Source: Streptomyces sindenensis (GTDB lineage Bacteria > Actinomycetota > Actinomycetes > Streptomycetales > Streptomycetaceae). Taken from it: 64,000 bases of DNA. Location: positions 310,001 to 374,000 of the forward strand of contig NZ_BMSG01000002.1 of the NCBI RefSeq assembly GCF_014649035.1. The letters are read 5' to 3'. Under the pieces are notes generated by a model. The model had not been told where the DNA came from and made no database searches. It saw only the letters and a list, made by a program, of their open reading frames with translations. This document shows, one piece after another, positions 24,373 to 33,494 of the stretch. The translations under genes and the position numbers were made by a program. Positions within the stretch are counted from its first letter, which is position 1, and the number at the start of each line of letters is the position of its first letter.

Positions 24373-25968
24373 ATGGCACCCGATTCCGAAGCAAACGGCG
24401 GCGGAGTTTCGGATGGCACCGACTCCTGGGGCGTCGGCGGCGTCGTCGGTGACGGCCGTTACCGGATGACCCACCGGCTCGGCCGGGGCGGCATGGCAGA
24501 GGTCTACGCGGCGGAGGACGTCCGGCTCGGACGCACGGTCGCGGTGAAGCTGCTCCGTTCCGATCTGGCCGAGGACCCGGTCTCCAAGGCCCGCTTCACC
24601 CGCGAGGCACAGTCCGTCGCAGGCCTCAACCACCACGCGATCGTCGCCGTGTACGACTCCGGCGAGGACGTCGTGGGCGGCCAGACCGTCCCGTACATCG
24701 TGATGGAACTGGTCGAGGGCCGCACGATCCGCGATCTGCTCCTGACCGCCGAGGCCCCGCCGCCCGAGCAGGCGCTGATCATCGTCTCGGGGGTGCTGGA
24801 AGCCCTCGCGTACTCGCACCAGCACGGGATCGTGCACCGCGACATCAAGCCCGCCAACGTGATCATCACGGATTCCGGCGCGGTCAAGGTGATGGACTTC
24901 GGCATCGCCCGCGCGCTGCACGGCGCGCAGTCGACGATGACCCAGACCGGCATGGTCATGGGCACCCCGCAGTACCTCTCCCCCGAGCAGGCGCTCGGCA
25001 AGGCCGTCGACCACCGGTCCGACCTGTACGCCACCGGCTGCCTGCTCTATGAGCTGCTGGCGCTGCGTCCCCCGTTCACCGGTGAGACCCCGCTCTCGGT
25101 GGTCTACCAGCACGTTCAGGACATCCCGGTGCCGCCCTCCGAGGTCTCGGACGTGGTGCCGCCGGAGCTGGACGGCATGGTGATGCGCTCGCTGGCGAAG
25201 GACCCGGACGACCGGTTCCAGAGCGCCGAGGAGATGCGCGGGCTCGTCCAGTACGGCCTGCAGATGCTCCAGGTCCAGGGCGGTCACACGGGCACGTGGA
25301 ACACCGGCCCGGTCGCGCTGCACGAGGGCGGCCGGACTCCCCCGCACGGTATGGCCGGCTCCACCCAGGTGATGGGCGCGGGGCACCCGATGCACGGGGA
25401 CACCTCGCAGGGCCCGATCCTGCCCCCGTACAACCCGGACGACGGGGGGTACGACGGCGGGCAGGGGCGTCCCGGCGGGCGCGGCAAGATGTGGCTCTTC
25501 GTCCTGCTGGCCCTGATCGCGATCGGCGCTGGCGTCGCCTTCGCCCTCAACGCGGCGAAGGGCGACGGCGGCAACGAGAAGGATCCGGTCACCCCGTCCA
25601 CCTCGGTCAGCCAGTCCGAGGAGGAGCCGTCGGACGAGCCGACCGAGGAGGAGAGCGAGGAGCCGGAGGAGCCGGACACCTCCACCGGCGGCCAGACGCA
25701 GCCGAACCCGCCGCCGTTCACCCCGGACCCGACCCCGAGCGAGCCCACGTTCAGCCCGTCCCCGACGCCGACCGACACGGACGCCGGGGCGTCGGACGGC
25801 AGCACCAACGAGGGCGGCACCGGGGAGCCCACGGGCGAGCCCACGGAACCGACGACCGACCCCGGCACCCCGGGCGGAGCCGGTGACGACGGCGGAGCCG
25901 GGGGCGGCGACGACGGCGGTTCGGGCACGACGCCCGGAGAGGCGTCGGCCGGCGCCACCACCTCGTAG
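24373..25968 (+). CDS. receptor-like Ser/Thr protein kinase with disordered extracellular tail
   Basis: This 531-aa kinase has its catalytic domain at 28-300: GRGGMAEVY (37-45), Lys59, HRDIKPAN (155-162), DFG (175-177) and activation loop TMTQTGMVMGTPQYLSPEQ. A TM helix lies at 373-393. The outside 138 residues are acidic and Pro/Thr/Gly-rich, with no PASTA or other folded sensor. It is divergent from a closely similar PASTA kinase, so the pair probably arose by duplication and may cross-phosphorylate. ATG 24373 begins MAPDSEANGG. A strong terminator follows. Confidence 0.93.
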   Translation: MAPDSEANGGGVSDGTDSWGVGGVVGDGRYRMTHRLGRGGMAEVYAAEDVRLGRTVAVKLLRSDLAEDPVSKARFTREAQSVAGLNHHAIVAVYDSGEDVVGGQTVPYIVMELVEGRTIRDLLLTAEAPPPEQALIIVSGVLEALAYSHQHGIVHRDIKPANVIITDSGAVKVMDFGIARALHGAQSTMTQTGMVMGTPQYLSPEQALGKAVDHRSDLYATGCLLYELLALRPPFTGETPLSVVYQHVQDIPVPPSEVSDVVPPELDGMVMRSLAKDPDDRFQSAEEMRGLVQYGLQMLQVQGGHTGTWNTGPVALHEGGRTPPHGMAGSTQVMGAGHPMHGDTSQGPILPPYNPDDGGYDGGQGRPGGRGKMWLFVLLALIAIGAGVAFALNAAKGDGGNEKDPVTPSTSVSQSEEEPSDEPTEEESEEPEEPDTSTGGQTQPNPPPFTPDPTPSEPTFSPSPTPTDTDAGASDGSTNEGGTGEPTGEPTEPTTDPGTPGGAGDDGGAGGGDDGGSGTTPGEASAGATTS

Positions 25969-25992
25969 GCGGACACGGCCGCACCATCGTAT

Positions 25993-26031
25993 GAGCCCGG
26001 CGCACGCCCCTCGTGGGCGTGCGCCGGGCTC
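25993..26031 (+). terminator. strong hairpin after the kinase gene
   Basis: GAGCCCGGCGCACGCCC and GGGCGTGCGCCGGGCTC form a 17-bp perfect stem around CTCGT. It lies between convergent genes and can act in both directions. Confidence 0.9.
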
Positions 26032-26041
26032 ACGCGCGTCC

Positions 26042-26115
26042 GCGCCACTCCCACCCCGTGCGGGCGGCACCGCTCCCACTCCGTGCGGGCTGCACCACTC
26101 CTACTCCGTGAAGGC
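26042..26115. repeat. three imperfect 25-bp tandem units at the 3' end of the phosphotransferase gene
   Basis: GCCACTCCCACCCCGTGCGGG, GCACCGCTCCCACTCCGTGCGGG and GCACCACTCCTACTCCGTGAAGG follow each other. The last copy encodes the final residues and TAG stop of the leftward gene ending at 26101, so the array looks like duplication of a gene terminus. Confidence 0.7.
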
Positions 26116-27180
26116 CGCGCACACCGCCTCGTACTCGCGTGTCCACCACACCGCCAGGGCCGACACCGCGGGAAACTGCGGGTCGGCCCTGCGGTCGTCC
26201 AGGCGGTAGCGCCAGCGCAGTATCCAGAAGTCGTTGAGCCGCTCCCACCACACCCGGTGCACCGCGGCCGCCAGCTCCCCGGCCCCCGCCCCGGCGGCCC
26301 GCCGGTACGCCCGGGCGTACGCGCGTACCTTCGCGAGGTCCAGCTCCCCGGCCGGCCGGACGAAGAAGATCGCCGCCGCCCGTACCGCCTCCTCGGCGCG
26401 CGGCTGTACGTCCAGCCGGTCCCAGTCCACGATCGCGACCGGGTCGGCGCCCCGGTAGAGCAGGTTCAGCGGGTGGAAGTCCCCGTGCACCCAGCCGGTC
26501 GCGGGCCCCTCCGGCGTGGGCGGGCGGCGGTGGGCGTGCTGTTCGAGGAGGGCGCGGCGCTCCACGAGCCGGTGCTCGGCGAGTTCGTCGAAGGCGTCGC
26601 GCGGGGTGGAGCGGCCGTCCTCGCCGCGCGCGGCGGCCAGCAGGTCGTCGATCAGCGCGAACGTGTCGGCGGCGTCGGGGCTGTGGTGTCCCGGCCGGGC
26701 GGGCGGGCTCGCGCGGGGCGGGCCGTCGCGCGGCGCCATCACCTGTTCCAGGCCGGTGTGCACGGTGCCGAGGAGCGTGCCGAGCCGGCGCGACTGGGCG
26801 AGGGTCAGCTGGGCGCCGGCCCGGTGGAGGCCGTCGACCCAGGGGTGCAGGGCGTAGCAGCGTTCGCCGATCACGGTGACGGTCTCGCCCCGGGTGTCCG
26901 ACAGGGGCGGGACGACGGGGACGCCGAGCGACTGGAGGCGCTGGGTGGCACGGTGCTGGCGCACGATCGCGGCGCGTTCGCCGCTGGTGTCGTCCAGGTG
27001 CTTCTTGTCGAGATGGTGCTTGAGGAAGTAGGAACCGCTCGTGGTGGAGACGCGGTATCCGTGGTTCAGCAGGCCCTTGGTGATCGGCTCGCAGGCGAGC
27101 GGCTCGCCCACGCCCGGATATCGGCGCAGCACTTTGCCGACCGGGGGAACAGGTGGACGAGTGACATATGAGCGCGGCAC
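26101..27180 (-). CDS. APH-family phosphotransferase
   Basis: This 359-aa protein has the aminoglycoside phosphotransferase/choline kinase fold. The catalytic loop GWVHGDFHPLNLLY (229-242) and the metal-binding Asp in AIVDWDRL (Asp252) are intact, and an ATP-binding Lys lies in SYFLKHHLD (about 50-58). It transfers phosphate from ATP to a small hydroxylated or amine substrate. Family members range from true antibiotic kinases to homoserine- or choline-like kinases, so resistance should not be assumed. GTG at 27180 is the start; there is no strong ribosome site. Confidence 0.85.
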   Translation of the reverse strand: MPRSYVTRPPVPPVGKVLRRYPGVGEPLACEPITKGLLNHGYRVSTTSGSYFLKHHLDKKHLDDTSGERAAIVRQHRATQRLQSLGVPVVPPLSDTRGETVTVIGERCYALHPWVDGLHRAGAQLTLAQSRRLGTLLGTVHTGLEQVMAPRDGPPRASPPARPGHHSPDAADTFALIDDLLAAARGEDGRSTPRDAFDELAEHRLVERRALLEQHAHRRPPTPEGPATGWVHGDFHPLNLLYRGADPVAIVDWDRLDVQPRAEEAVRAAAIFFVRPAGELDLAKVRAYARAYRRAAGAGAGELAAAVHRVWWERLNDFWILRWRYRLDDRRADPQFPAVSALAVWWTREYEAVCAAFTE

Positions 27181-27268
27181 TTACCAGATGTTAGATCACT
27201 CTGCGTGGCCACTTCGCGGACTTGCGGTGACGCCCATCGGTGCGCTAAAGCACCACGGAGCCGACGTC

Positions 27269-27721
27269 TCAGAAGTCCAGCCGGTGTTCCGTGACGAAGT
27301 GCGGATCGACCCGGAGGTACGCCGGCGCGTACGGATCCCCGTTGACGCTCACGGGGGCCGCCCCGAACAGCTCCTCCTGCTCGGGGCAGGGGTGCACGAT
27401 CTCGGCGGGCCCGGTGAACTGCACCGACCAGAGGTTGCCGCCGTCGCCCGAGGCGGCGTCGTTGTAGTTGTCCGCCCCGTACGCGACGACGCTCCCGTTG
27501 CACGCCTCGTGGTGGCCGAAACCCCGGTGCATCCGCAGCAGGATGTGGCCGTCGCTCACGATGTGCCGGGCCACCGCCAGGAACGGCAGGGCCCGCATGC
27601 TGGTCGCGAGACGGCCGTAGGGGACCCGGCCGAGCAGATCGAGCGGCTCGGCCGGCCCGGGCCGCTCGACCGTGCCGACCGCGCGGCGTTCGCTGGGGGA
27701 GCCGTGGGAGTCGAAGGACAT
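27269..27721 (-). CDS. pyridoxamine 5'-phosphate oxidase family (flavin-binding split-barrel) protein
   Basis: This 150-aa single-domain protein matches the PPOX-like family: VPYGRLATSMRALPFLAVAR near residues 35-55, HILLRMHRGF near 61-70, and WSVQFTGPAEIV near 100-110. Such proteins bind FMN or F420 and reduce or sense small molecules; the substrate is not evident. ATG 27721 is chosen because GGGGGA lies eleven bases upstream; a GTG three codons earlier would sit too close to it. It lies between a phosphotransferase and the DevR-like regulator on the same strand, but the gaps suggest independent transcription. Confidence 0.75.
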   Translation of the reverse strand: MSFDSHGSPSERRAVGTVERPGPAEPLDLLGRVPYGRLATSMRALPFLAVARHIVSDGHILLRMHRGFGHHEACNGSVVAYGADNYNDAASGDGGNLWSVQFTGPAEIVHPCPEQEELFGAAPVSVNGDPYAPAYLRVDPHFVTEHRLDF

Positions 27722-27820
27722 GGCTTCCACTGTCCCCCGGGCGTAGGGGCCGCGTAAGAGTCGCCTGCCCCGGGTGGCGCGGGACCAAAGTCCCGCCGCG
27801 GCCCCGCCGTCCGGGGCGGT

Positions 27821-28480
27821 TCAGCGTCGCTCGGCCTGGAGCCGGGCGACGTACGCGGCGGCCTGCGAGCGGCGCTCCATGCCCAGCTTGGACAGCAGGC
27901 TGGACACGTAGTTCTTGATGGTCTTCTCGGCGAGGTGCAACCGCTCCCCGATGACCCGGTTGGTCAGCCCCTCCCCGATCAGGTCCAGGATCTTGCGCTC
28001 CTGCTCGGTGAGGCCCGCCAGCCGGTCGTCGCCCTTGGCGGACCCGCCGTCGCGCAGCCGCTCCAGCACCCGGGCGGTCGCCACCGGGTCCAGCAGGGAT
28101 TTTCCGGCCGCCACGTCCCGTACGGCATTCAGCAGTTCACTGCCGCGGATCGCCTTCAGTACATAGCCCGAGGCGCCCGCCATGATCGCGTCGAAAAGTG
28201 CCTCGTCATCGGCGTACGAGGTGAGCATCAGGCATGTGATGTTCTCGTCCTGGGAACGGACTTCCCGGCACACCTCCACCCCGCTGCCGTCCGGCAGCCG
28301 CACGTCGAGCACCGCCACATCGGGCCGCGTCGCCGGGATCCGCGCCAGGGCGTCCGCGGCCGTACCGGCCTCGCCGACCACCTCGATATCCGGTTCGGAG
28401 GCGAGCAGCTCGTGGACGCCGCGCCGGACGACCTCGTGATCGTCGAGCAGAAATACCGTGATTTTTCCATCTTCGCGCAC
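27821..28480 (-). CDS. NarL/DevR-family orphan response regulator
   Basis: This 219-aa protein has a receiver domain (residues 7-125; acidic pocket DD at 13-14, phospho-acceptor Asp59 in [12 protein letters not shown], Thr87, Lys109) and a LuxR-type helix-turn-helix (157-215, [18 protein letters not shown]). The whole text closely resembles mycobacterial DevR/DosR, including [22 protein letters not shown]. No histidine kinase is adjacent. S. coelicolor SCO3818 is a remembered counterpart affecting antibiotic production. The GTG at 28480 is chosen; the frame continues upstream without family sequence. It diverges from the second bkd operon across a 348-bp gap. Confidence 0.88.
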   Translation of the reverse strand: MREDGKITVFLLDDHEVVRRGVHELLASEPDIEVVGEAGTAADALARIPATRPDVAVLDVRLPDGSGVEVCREVRSQDENITCLMLTSYADDEALFDAIMAGASGYVLKAIRGSELLNAVRDVAAGKSLLDPVATARVLERLRDGGSAKGDDRLAGLTEQERKILDLIGEGLTNRVIGERLHLAEKTIKNYVSSLLSKLGMERRSQAAAYVARLQAERR

Positions 28481-28617
28481 GGTCGCAGTCTCACATACTC
28501 GCTTCCTCTCCGCTCTTCCCTGACGCTGATCCGCGGGATAACGTGCCGTTGTTCCGGCGGCCTGCAAGGCTGTTTCCAGTGCCCTGACCAGCAGCGCTTC
28601 GCGTTTTTTTCGATTTA

Positions 28618-28631
28618 CTTGGAAATCCAAG
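28618..28631. promoter_or_regulatory. inverted repeat CTTGGA-AA-TCCAAG in the regulator/bkd gap
   Basis: Six-base perfect arms around two bases lie in the most AT-rich part of the 348-bp gap 28481-28828. This region should hold the promoters of the DevR-like gene and of the second bkd operon. Which protein binds is unknown. Confidence 0.5.
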
Positions 28632-28654
28632 CAAAATCGCAGGTCAGATAGGGT

Positions 28655-28670
28655 TTCGCAGTTATGCGAA
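28655..28670. promoter_or_regulatory. inverted repeat TTCGCA-GTTA-TGCGAA in the regulator/bkd gap
   Basis: This second perfect six-base inverted repeat starts 37 bases after the first, close to four helical turns centre to centre. Together they look like a composite operator. No paa-type operator is seen before this bkd copy, unlike the first. Confidence 0.5.
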
Positions 28671-28828
28671 GCACTGGGTAACGTGCCTAGGACAGGGCGC
28701 TCGCCGGGGCACCTGTCACGCCTGATCCCGGCCCGACCGGCACCCACCCCGTGCACGGCTCCGGACTCAGGCGAGCCGCACTGGTTCCCGGCAGACCCCG
28801 GGGGCCGGACCGACGGAGGAGCACGCAC

Positions 28829-29989
28829 GTGACCGTGGAGAGCACTGCCGCCGCGCGTAAACCGCGACGCGCCAGCAAGCGGACCAGCGCCGCGAAGAAG
28901 CCGCAGAGCGCCGGGCCCCAGCTCGTACAGCTGCTGACGCCCGAGGGCGAGCGCGTCGAGCACCCGGACTACAGCATCGACCTGAGCGCGGAAGAGCTGC
29001 GCGGCCTGTACCGGGACATGGTTCTCACCCGCCGCTTCGACGCCGAGGCGACCGCCCTCCAGCGTCAGGGCGAGCTGGGCCTGTGGGCCTCGTTGCTCGG
29101 CCAGGAGGCCGCCCAGATCGGCAGCGGCCGCGCCCTGCGCGACGACGACTACGTCTTCCCGACCTACCGGGAGCACGGGGTCGCCTGGTGCCGCGGCGTC
29201 GACCCGACCAACCTGCTCGGCATGTTCCGCGGCGTGAACCACGGCGGCTGGGACCCGAACAGCAACAACTTCCACCTGTACACGATCGTCATCGGCTCGC
29301 AGACGCTGCACGCCACCGGCTACGCCATGGGCGTCGCCAAGGACGGCGCGGACTCCGCGGTGATCGCGTACTTCGGTGACGGCGCCTCCAGTCAGGGCGA
29401 CGTCGCGGAGTCGTTCACCTTCTCCGCGGTCTACAACGCCCCGGTCGTCTTCTTCTGCCAGAACAACCAGTGGGCGATCTCCGAGCCCACCGAGCGCCAG
29501 ACCCGCGTGCCGCTCTACCAGCGCGCCCAGGGCTACGGCTTCCCCGGCGTCCGCGTCGACGGCAACGACGTCCTCGCCTGCCTCGCCGTCACCCGCTCCG
29601 CGCTGGAGCGGGCCCGCCGCGGCGAGGGCCCGACCCTCGTCGAGGCGTTCACCTACCGCATGGGCGCCCACACCACCTCCGACGACCCGACGAAGTACCG
29701 GGCCGACGAGGAGCGGGCCGCCTGGGAGGCCAAGGACCCGATCCTGCGGCTGCGGACGTACCTGGAGAAGGCCGGCCACGCCGACGAGGCGTTCTTCACC
29801 GAGCTGGAGGCCGAGAGCGAGACCCTCGGCAAGCGGGTACGGGAAGCGGTACGCGCGATGCCCGACCCGGAGCCGATGGCCCTGTTCGAGCACGCCTACG
29901 CCGACGGCAACTCCCTCGTGGACGAGGAGCGCGCCCAGTTCGCCGCCTACCAGGCATCGTTCGCCGACTCTGCCGAGGAGGGCAAGTAG
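28829..29989 (+). CDS. bkdA: branched-chain 2-oxoacid dehydrogenase E1 alpha subunit (cluster 2)
   Basis: This 386-aa ThDP-dependent E1 alpha is a paralogue of the copy at 7791. The ThDP motif starts at [11 protein letters not shown] (GDG 183-185) and ends at CQNNQWAIS (NN 212-213). The N-terminal 30 residues are Lys/Arg/Ala-rich, unlike the cluster 1 copy. GTG at 28829 is preceded by GGAGGAG. It is first of a three-gene operon with E1b and E2. Substrate preference relative to cluster 1 cannot be read, and a pyruvate role is an alternative. Confidence 0.87.
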   Translation: MTVESTAAARKPRRASKRTSAAKKPQSAGPQLVQLLTPEGERVEHPDYSIDLSAEELRGLYRDMVLTRRFDAEATALQRQGELGLWASLLGQEAAQIGSGRALRDDDYVFPTYREHGVAWCRGVDPTNLLGMFRGVNHGGWDPNSNNFHLYTIVIGSQTLHATGYAMGVAKDGADSAVIAYFGDGASSQGDVAESFTFSAVYNAPVVFFCQNNQWAISEPTERQTRVPLYQRAQGYGFPGVRVDGNDVLACLAVTRSALERARRGEGPTLVEAFTYRMGAHTTSDDPTKYRADEERAAWEAKDPILRLRTYLEKAGHADEAFFTELEAESETLGKRVREAVRAMPDPEPMALFEHAYADGNSLVDEERAQFAAYQASFADSAEEGK

Positions 29990-29991
29990 CC

Positions 29992-30972
29992 ATGGCCGTG
30001 GAAAAGATGTCCATCGCGAAAGCGCTCAACGAGTCGCTCCGCCTCGCCCTCGACAGCGACCCCAAGGTCCTCATCATGGGTGAGGACGTCGGCAAGCTCG
30101 GCGGCGTGTTCCGGATCACCGACGGGCTCCAGAAGGACTTCGGCGAGGACCGGGTGATCGACACCCCGCTCGCCGAGTCCGGCATCGTCGGCACGGCGAT
30201 CGGCCTGGCCCTGCGCGGCTACCGCCCCATCGTCGAGATCCAGTTCGACGGCTTCGTCTTCCCCGCGTACGACCAGATCGTCACGCAGCTCGCCAAGATG
30301 CACGCCCGCGCGCTCGGCAAGGTCAAGCTGCCGGTCGTCGTGCGCATTCCGTACGGCGGCGGCATCGGCGCCGTCGAGCACCACAGCGAGTCCCCCGAGG
30401 CGCTCTTCGCGCATGTCGCGGGCCTGAAGGTGGTCTCGCCGTCCAACGCGAGCGACGCGTACTGGATGATGCAGCAGGCCGTCCAGAGCGACGACCCGGT
30501 GATCTTCTTCGAGCCCAAGCGGCGCTACTGGGACAAGGGCGAGGTCGACACCGAGTCCATCCCGGGCCCGCTGCACAAGGCCGTCACCGCCCGCGAGGGC
30601 GGCGACCTCACGCTCGTCGCGTACGGGCCGATGGTCAAGGTCTGCCTGGAGGCGGCCGCGGCCGCCCAGGAGGAGGGCAAGTCGATCGAGGTCCTGGACC
30701 TGCGTTCGATGGCTCCCATCGACTTCGACGCCATCCAGAAGTCGGCGGAGAAGACCGGCCGGGTCGTGGTCGTCCACGAGGCGCCCGTCTTCTACGGCTC
30801 CGGCGCGGAGATCGCCGCCCGGATCACCGAGCGCTGCTTCTACCACCTCGAAGCCCCCGTACTGCGGGTCGGCGGCTACCACGTCCCCTACCCGCCGGCC
30901 CGGCTGGAGGACGAGTACCTGCCCGGCCTGGACCGGGTGCTCGACGCCGTCGACCGCTCGCTGGCGTTCTGA
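29992..30972 (+). CDS. bkdB: branched-chain 2-oxoacid dehydrogenase E1 beta subunit (cluster 2)
   Basis: This 326-aa protein is the E1 beta partner, with [20 protein letters not shown] (about 24-43), [17 protein letters not shown] (about 118-134) and [15 protein letters not shown] (about 266-280). It starts two bases after the E1a stop, with GAGGAGGG upstream inside the E1a gene. The equivalent protein of cluster 1 is 17 residues longer at the N-terminus. Confidence 0.9.
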   Translation: MAVEKMSIAKALNESLRLALDSDPKVLIMGEDVGKLGGVFRITDGLQKDFGEDRVIDTPLAESGIVGTAIGLALRGYRPIVEIQFDGFVFPAYDQIVTQLAKMHARALGKVKLPVVVRIPYGGGIGAVEHHSESPEALFAHVAGLKVVSPSNASDAYWMMQQAVQSDDPVIFFEPKRRYWDKGEVDTESIPGPLHKAVTAREGGDLTLVAYGPMVKVCLEAAAAAQEEGKSIEVLDLRSMAPIDFDAIQKSAEKTGRVVVVHEAPVFYGSGAEIAARITERCFYHLEAPVLRVGGYHVPYPPARLEDEYLPGLDRVLDAVDRSLAF

Positions 30973-30983
30973 GGAGAGGGTTC

Positions 30984-32423
30984 GTGACGACGATGACCGA
31001 AACGTCTGCTCGCTTCCGTGAGTTCAAGATGCCCGATGTGGGCGAAGGACTGACCGAGGCCGAGATCCTCAAGTGGTTCGTCCAGCCCGGCGACACCGTC
31101 ACCGACGGCCAGGTCGTGTGCGAGGTCGAGACCGCGAAGGCGGCCGTCGAGCTGCCGATCCCGTTCGACGGGGTGGTGCACGAGCTGCGCTTCCCCGAGG
31201 GCACGACCGTCGACGTCGGCCAGGTGATCATCGCGATCGACGTGGCCCCCGGCAGCGGCGACGCGCCCGCCCCGGCCGCCGCCGCCCCGGCACAGGAGCC
31301 GGTGTCCGAGCCCGAGGCGGAAGCCGAACCGAAGGGCCGTACGCCGGTCCTCGTGGGCTACGGCGTCGCCGAGAGCTCCACCAAGCGCCGCCCGCGCAAG
31401 GGGGCGGCCGCCGCGCCCGAGGCCGCCGCCGTCGCGGCGGCGGTGCAGGCCGAACTGAACGGGCACGGGGCGCCCGCCCCGGCTCCGGCTGTTCCGGCTG
31501 GGGGCGGCCGTCCGCTCGCCAAGCCGCCGGTCCGCAAGCTGGCCAAGGACCTGGGCATCGACCTGGCGACGGTGGTGCCGACCGGCAAGGACGGCATCAT
31601 CACCCGCGAGGACGTCCACGCGGCGGCGGCTCCGCCCGCGGTCGAGGCTCCCGCGGCGGTCGCGTCCCCGGCGGTTCCCGAGGCCCCGGCAGCCGCTGCT
31701 CCTGCCGTCGTCTCCGACTCCGCCCGCGAGACCCGGATCCCGGTCAAGGGCGTCCGCAAGGCCATCGCGCAGGCGATGGTGGGCAGCGCGTTCACCGCGC
31801 CGCACGTCACCGAGTTCGTCACGGTCGACGTGACGCGCACGATGAAGCTCGTGGCCGAGCTCAAGGAGGACAAGGACATGGCGGGGGTGCGGGTCAACCC
31901 GCTCCTCATCATCGCCAAGGCCCTCCTCGTCGCGATCAAGCGGAACCCCGAGGTCAACGCCGCCTGGGACGAGGCGAACCAGGAGATCGTGCAGAAGCAC
32001 TACGTCAACCTGGGCATCGCGGCGGCCACCCCGCGCGGCCTGATCGTGCCGAACATCAAGGACGCGCACGACAAGACGCTGCCGCAGCTCGCGGAAGCGC
32101 TGGGCGAGCTGGTCACCACGGCCCGGGACGGCAAGACGTCCCCGGCGGCGATGGCCGGCGGCACGGTGACGATCACCAACGTCGGCGTCTTCGGCGTCGA
32201 CACCGGTACGCCGATCCTGAACCCGGGCGAGTCCGCGATCCTGGCCGTCGGTGCGATCAAGCTCCAGCCGTGGGTCCACAAGGGCAAGGTGAAGCCGCGT
32301 CAGGTCACGACGCTGGCCCTGTCGTTCGACCACCGTCTGGTCGACGGCGAGCTGGGCTCCAAGGTGCTGGCCGATGTGGCGGCGATCCTGGAGCAGCCGA
32401 AGCGCCTGATCACCTGGGCGTAA
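30984..32423 (+). CDS. bkdC: branched-chain 2-oxoacid dehydrogenase E2 (cluster 2)
   Basis: This 479-aa acyltransferase has a lipoyl domain with Lys52 in EVETAKAAVEL, an Ala/Pro/Glu linker, a subunit-binding domain (about 175-212, PPVRKLAKDLGIDL) and a catalytic domain ending LSFDHRLVDGELGSK with the catalytic His. GTG at 30984 follows GAGGAGAGGG. It completes the second E1-E2 operon; again no E3 gene is present. A 19-bp-stem terminator lies 25 bases after the stop. Confidence 0.9.
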   Translation: MTTMTETSARFREFKMPDVGEGLTEAEILKWFVQPGDTVTDGQVVCEVETAKAAVELPIPFDGVVHELRFPEGTTVDVGQVIIAIDVAPGSGDAPAPAAAAPAQEPVSEPEAEAEPKGRTPVLVGYGVAESSTKRRPRKGAAAAPEAAAVAAAVQAELNGHGAPAPAPAVPAGGGRPLAKPPVRKLAKDLGIDLATVVPTGKDGIITREDVHAAAAPPAVEAPAAVASPAVPEAPAAAAPAVVSDSARETRIPVKGVRKAIAQAMVGSAFTAPHVTEFVTVDVTRTMKLVAELKEDKDMAGVRVNPLLIIAKALLVAIKRNPEVNAAWDEANQEIVQKHYVNLGIAAATPRGLIVPNIKDAHDKTLPQLAEALGELVTTARDGKTSPAAMAGGTVTITNVGVFGVDTGTPILNPGESAILAVGAIKLQPWVHKGKVKPRQVTTLALSFDHRLVDGELGSKVLADVAAILEQPKRLITWA

Positions 32424-32447
32424 CGCGTTCTCGCGAACGGGCAGAAC

Positions 32448-32490
32448 GAAGGGGCCCGGCCCGCACACACCGTGCGGGCCGGGCCCCTTC
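32448..32490. terminator. strong terminator after the second bkd operon
   Basis: GAAGGGGCCCGGCCCGCAC pairs perfectly with GTGCGGGCCGGGCCCCTTC over 19 bp around ACACC. It lies between the E2 gene and the convergent carboxypeptidase gene and can serve both. Confidence 0.92.
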
Positions 32491-32508
32491 GCCATGCGAC
32501 GCCTGCGG

Positions 32509-33408
32509 CTACTTCTTGAAGCCGTAGTCCATCATCTTCTTCGCGTCGGCGGTGCGGTTCGCCTCGGAGGAGGACGTGAGCACCGTGCCGATGACCGTCT
32601 TGCCCTTGCGGGTCGCCGCGAAGACCAGGCAGTACTTGGCGGTCGGGCCGGAGCCGGTCTTGACGCCGGTCGCGCCGCTGTAACTGCCGAGCAGCTTGTT
32701 GGTGTTGGTCCACGACATGTAGCGGTAGCCACCGTTCTTGGTGGTCACCTTCTGCTTTGTCGACCTGGTCTTGACGACCGTGCGGAACGTGGAGTTCTTC
32801 ATCGCCTGGCTGGCGATCTTCGTCAGGTCACGGGGGGTCGAGTAGTTGTTGCCGTTCCCGATGCCGTCGAACGAGTCGAAGCGGGTGTTCTTCAGCTTGA
32901 GGCTCTTCGCCGTGGAGTTCATCTTGCCGATGAACGACTTCACCCGGGCGGCACGGGTCGTGCCGGAGCCGAACTTGTCGGCCAGGGCGTACGCGGCGTC
33001 GCAGCCGGAGGGGAGCATCAGGCCGTAGAGGAGCTGGCCCACGGTGACCTTGTCGCCGACGATGAGCCGGGCGGACGAGGCGTTCTTCGAGACGATGTAG
33101 TCGCTGTACGCCTTCTGGATCGTGACCTTGGACTTCAGGTTCACGTTCTTCTGGGACAGGACGACCAGCGCCGTCATGATCTTCGTGGTCGAGCCGGTGG
33201 CCCGGCGGGTGTCCGCGGACTTGGTGAAGAGGGTCTTGCCGGTGCCGTCGTTCATCAGGAAGCCGCCCTTGGCGACGATCTTCGGAGCCGGCGGCGTGGC
33301 GGCGTGTGCCGTGGAGGCGAAGGCGCCGCCCGCGAGCACCGCACCGGCGGTGAGCGTCACGGTGGCCGTGACGGAGACGCGATTGATGCGCTTGATGCCG
33401 ATTTTCAA
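32509..33408 (-). CDS. D-alanyl-D-alanine carboxypeptidase (S11 family)
   Basis: This 299-aa exported penicillin-binding protein trims the terminal D-Ala of peptidoglycan stem peptides. A signal peptide (residues 1-37, cleavage after ASTAHA) precedes the catalytic motifs STTK (73-76, Ser73 nucleophile), SGC (134-136, in place of the usual SGN) and KTG in GVKTGSG. The start is TTG at 33408: GGGGAG lies seven bases upstream and the signal peptide begins at once (LKIGIKRINRVSV). It is a low-molecular-weight PBP without an obvious C-terminal membrane anchor, so it is probably secreted or wall-associated. Confidence 0.9.
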   Translation of the reverse strand: MKIGIKRINRVSVTATVTLTAGAVLAGGAFASTAHAATPPAPKIVAKGGFLMNDGTGKTLFTKSADTRRATGSTTKIMTALVVLSQKNVNLKSKVTIQKAYSDYIVSKNASSARLIVGDKVTVGQLLYGLMLPSGCDAAYALADKFGSGTTRAARVKSFIGKMNSTAKSLKLKNTRFDSFDGIGNGNNYSTPRDLTKIASQAMKNSTFRTVVKTRSTKQKVTTKNGGYRYMSWTNTNKLLGSYSGATGVKTGSGPTAKYCLVFAATRKGKTVIGTVLTSSSEANRTADAKKMMDYGFKK

Positions 33409-33494
33409 CTGAACGCTCCCCAATGCCCCTGATATGCGGCCACATAAGGGTGCCGCTCGGTGAAGGAGACTCCTGGGGAGGGGCAATGGATGCG

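Noticed and set aside
26101..27180. Aminoglycoside resistance
   Set aside because: The fold is APH-like, but many actinobacterial family members act on metabolites, and no resistance-cluster context exists.
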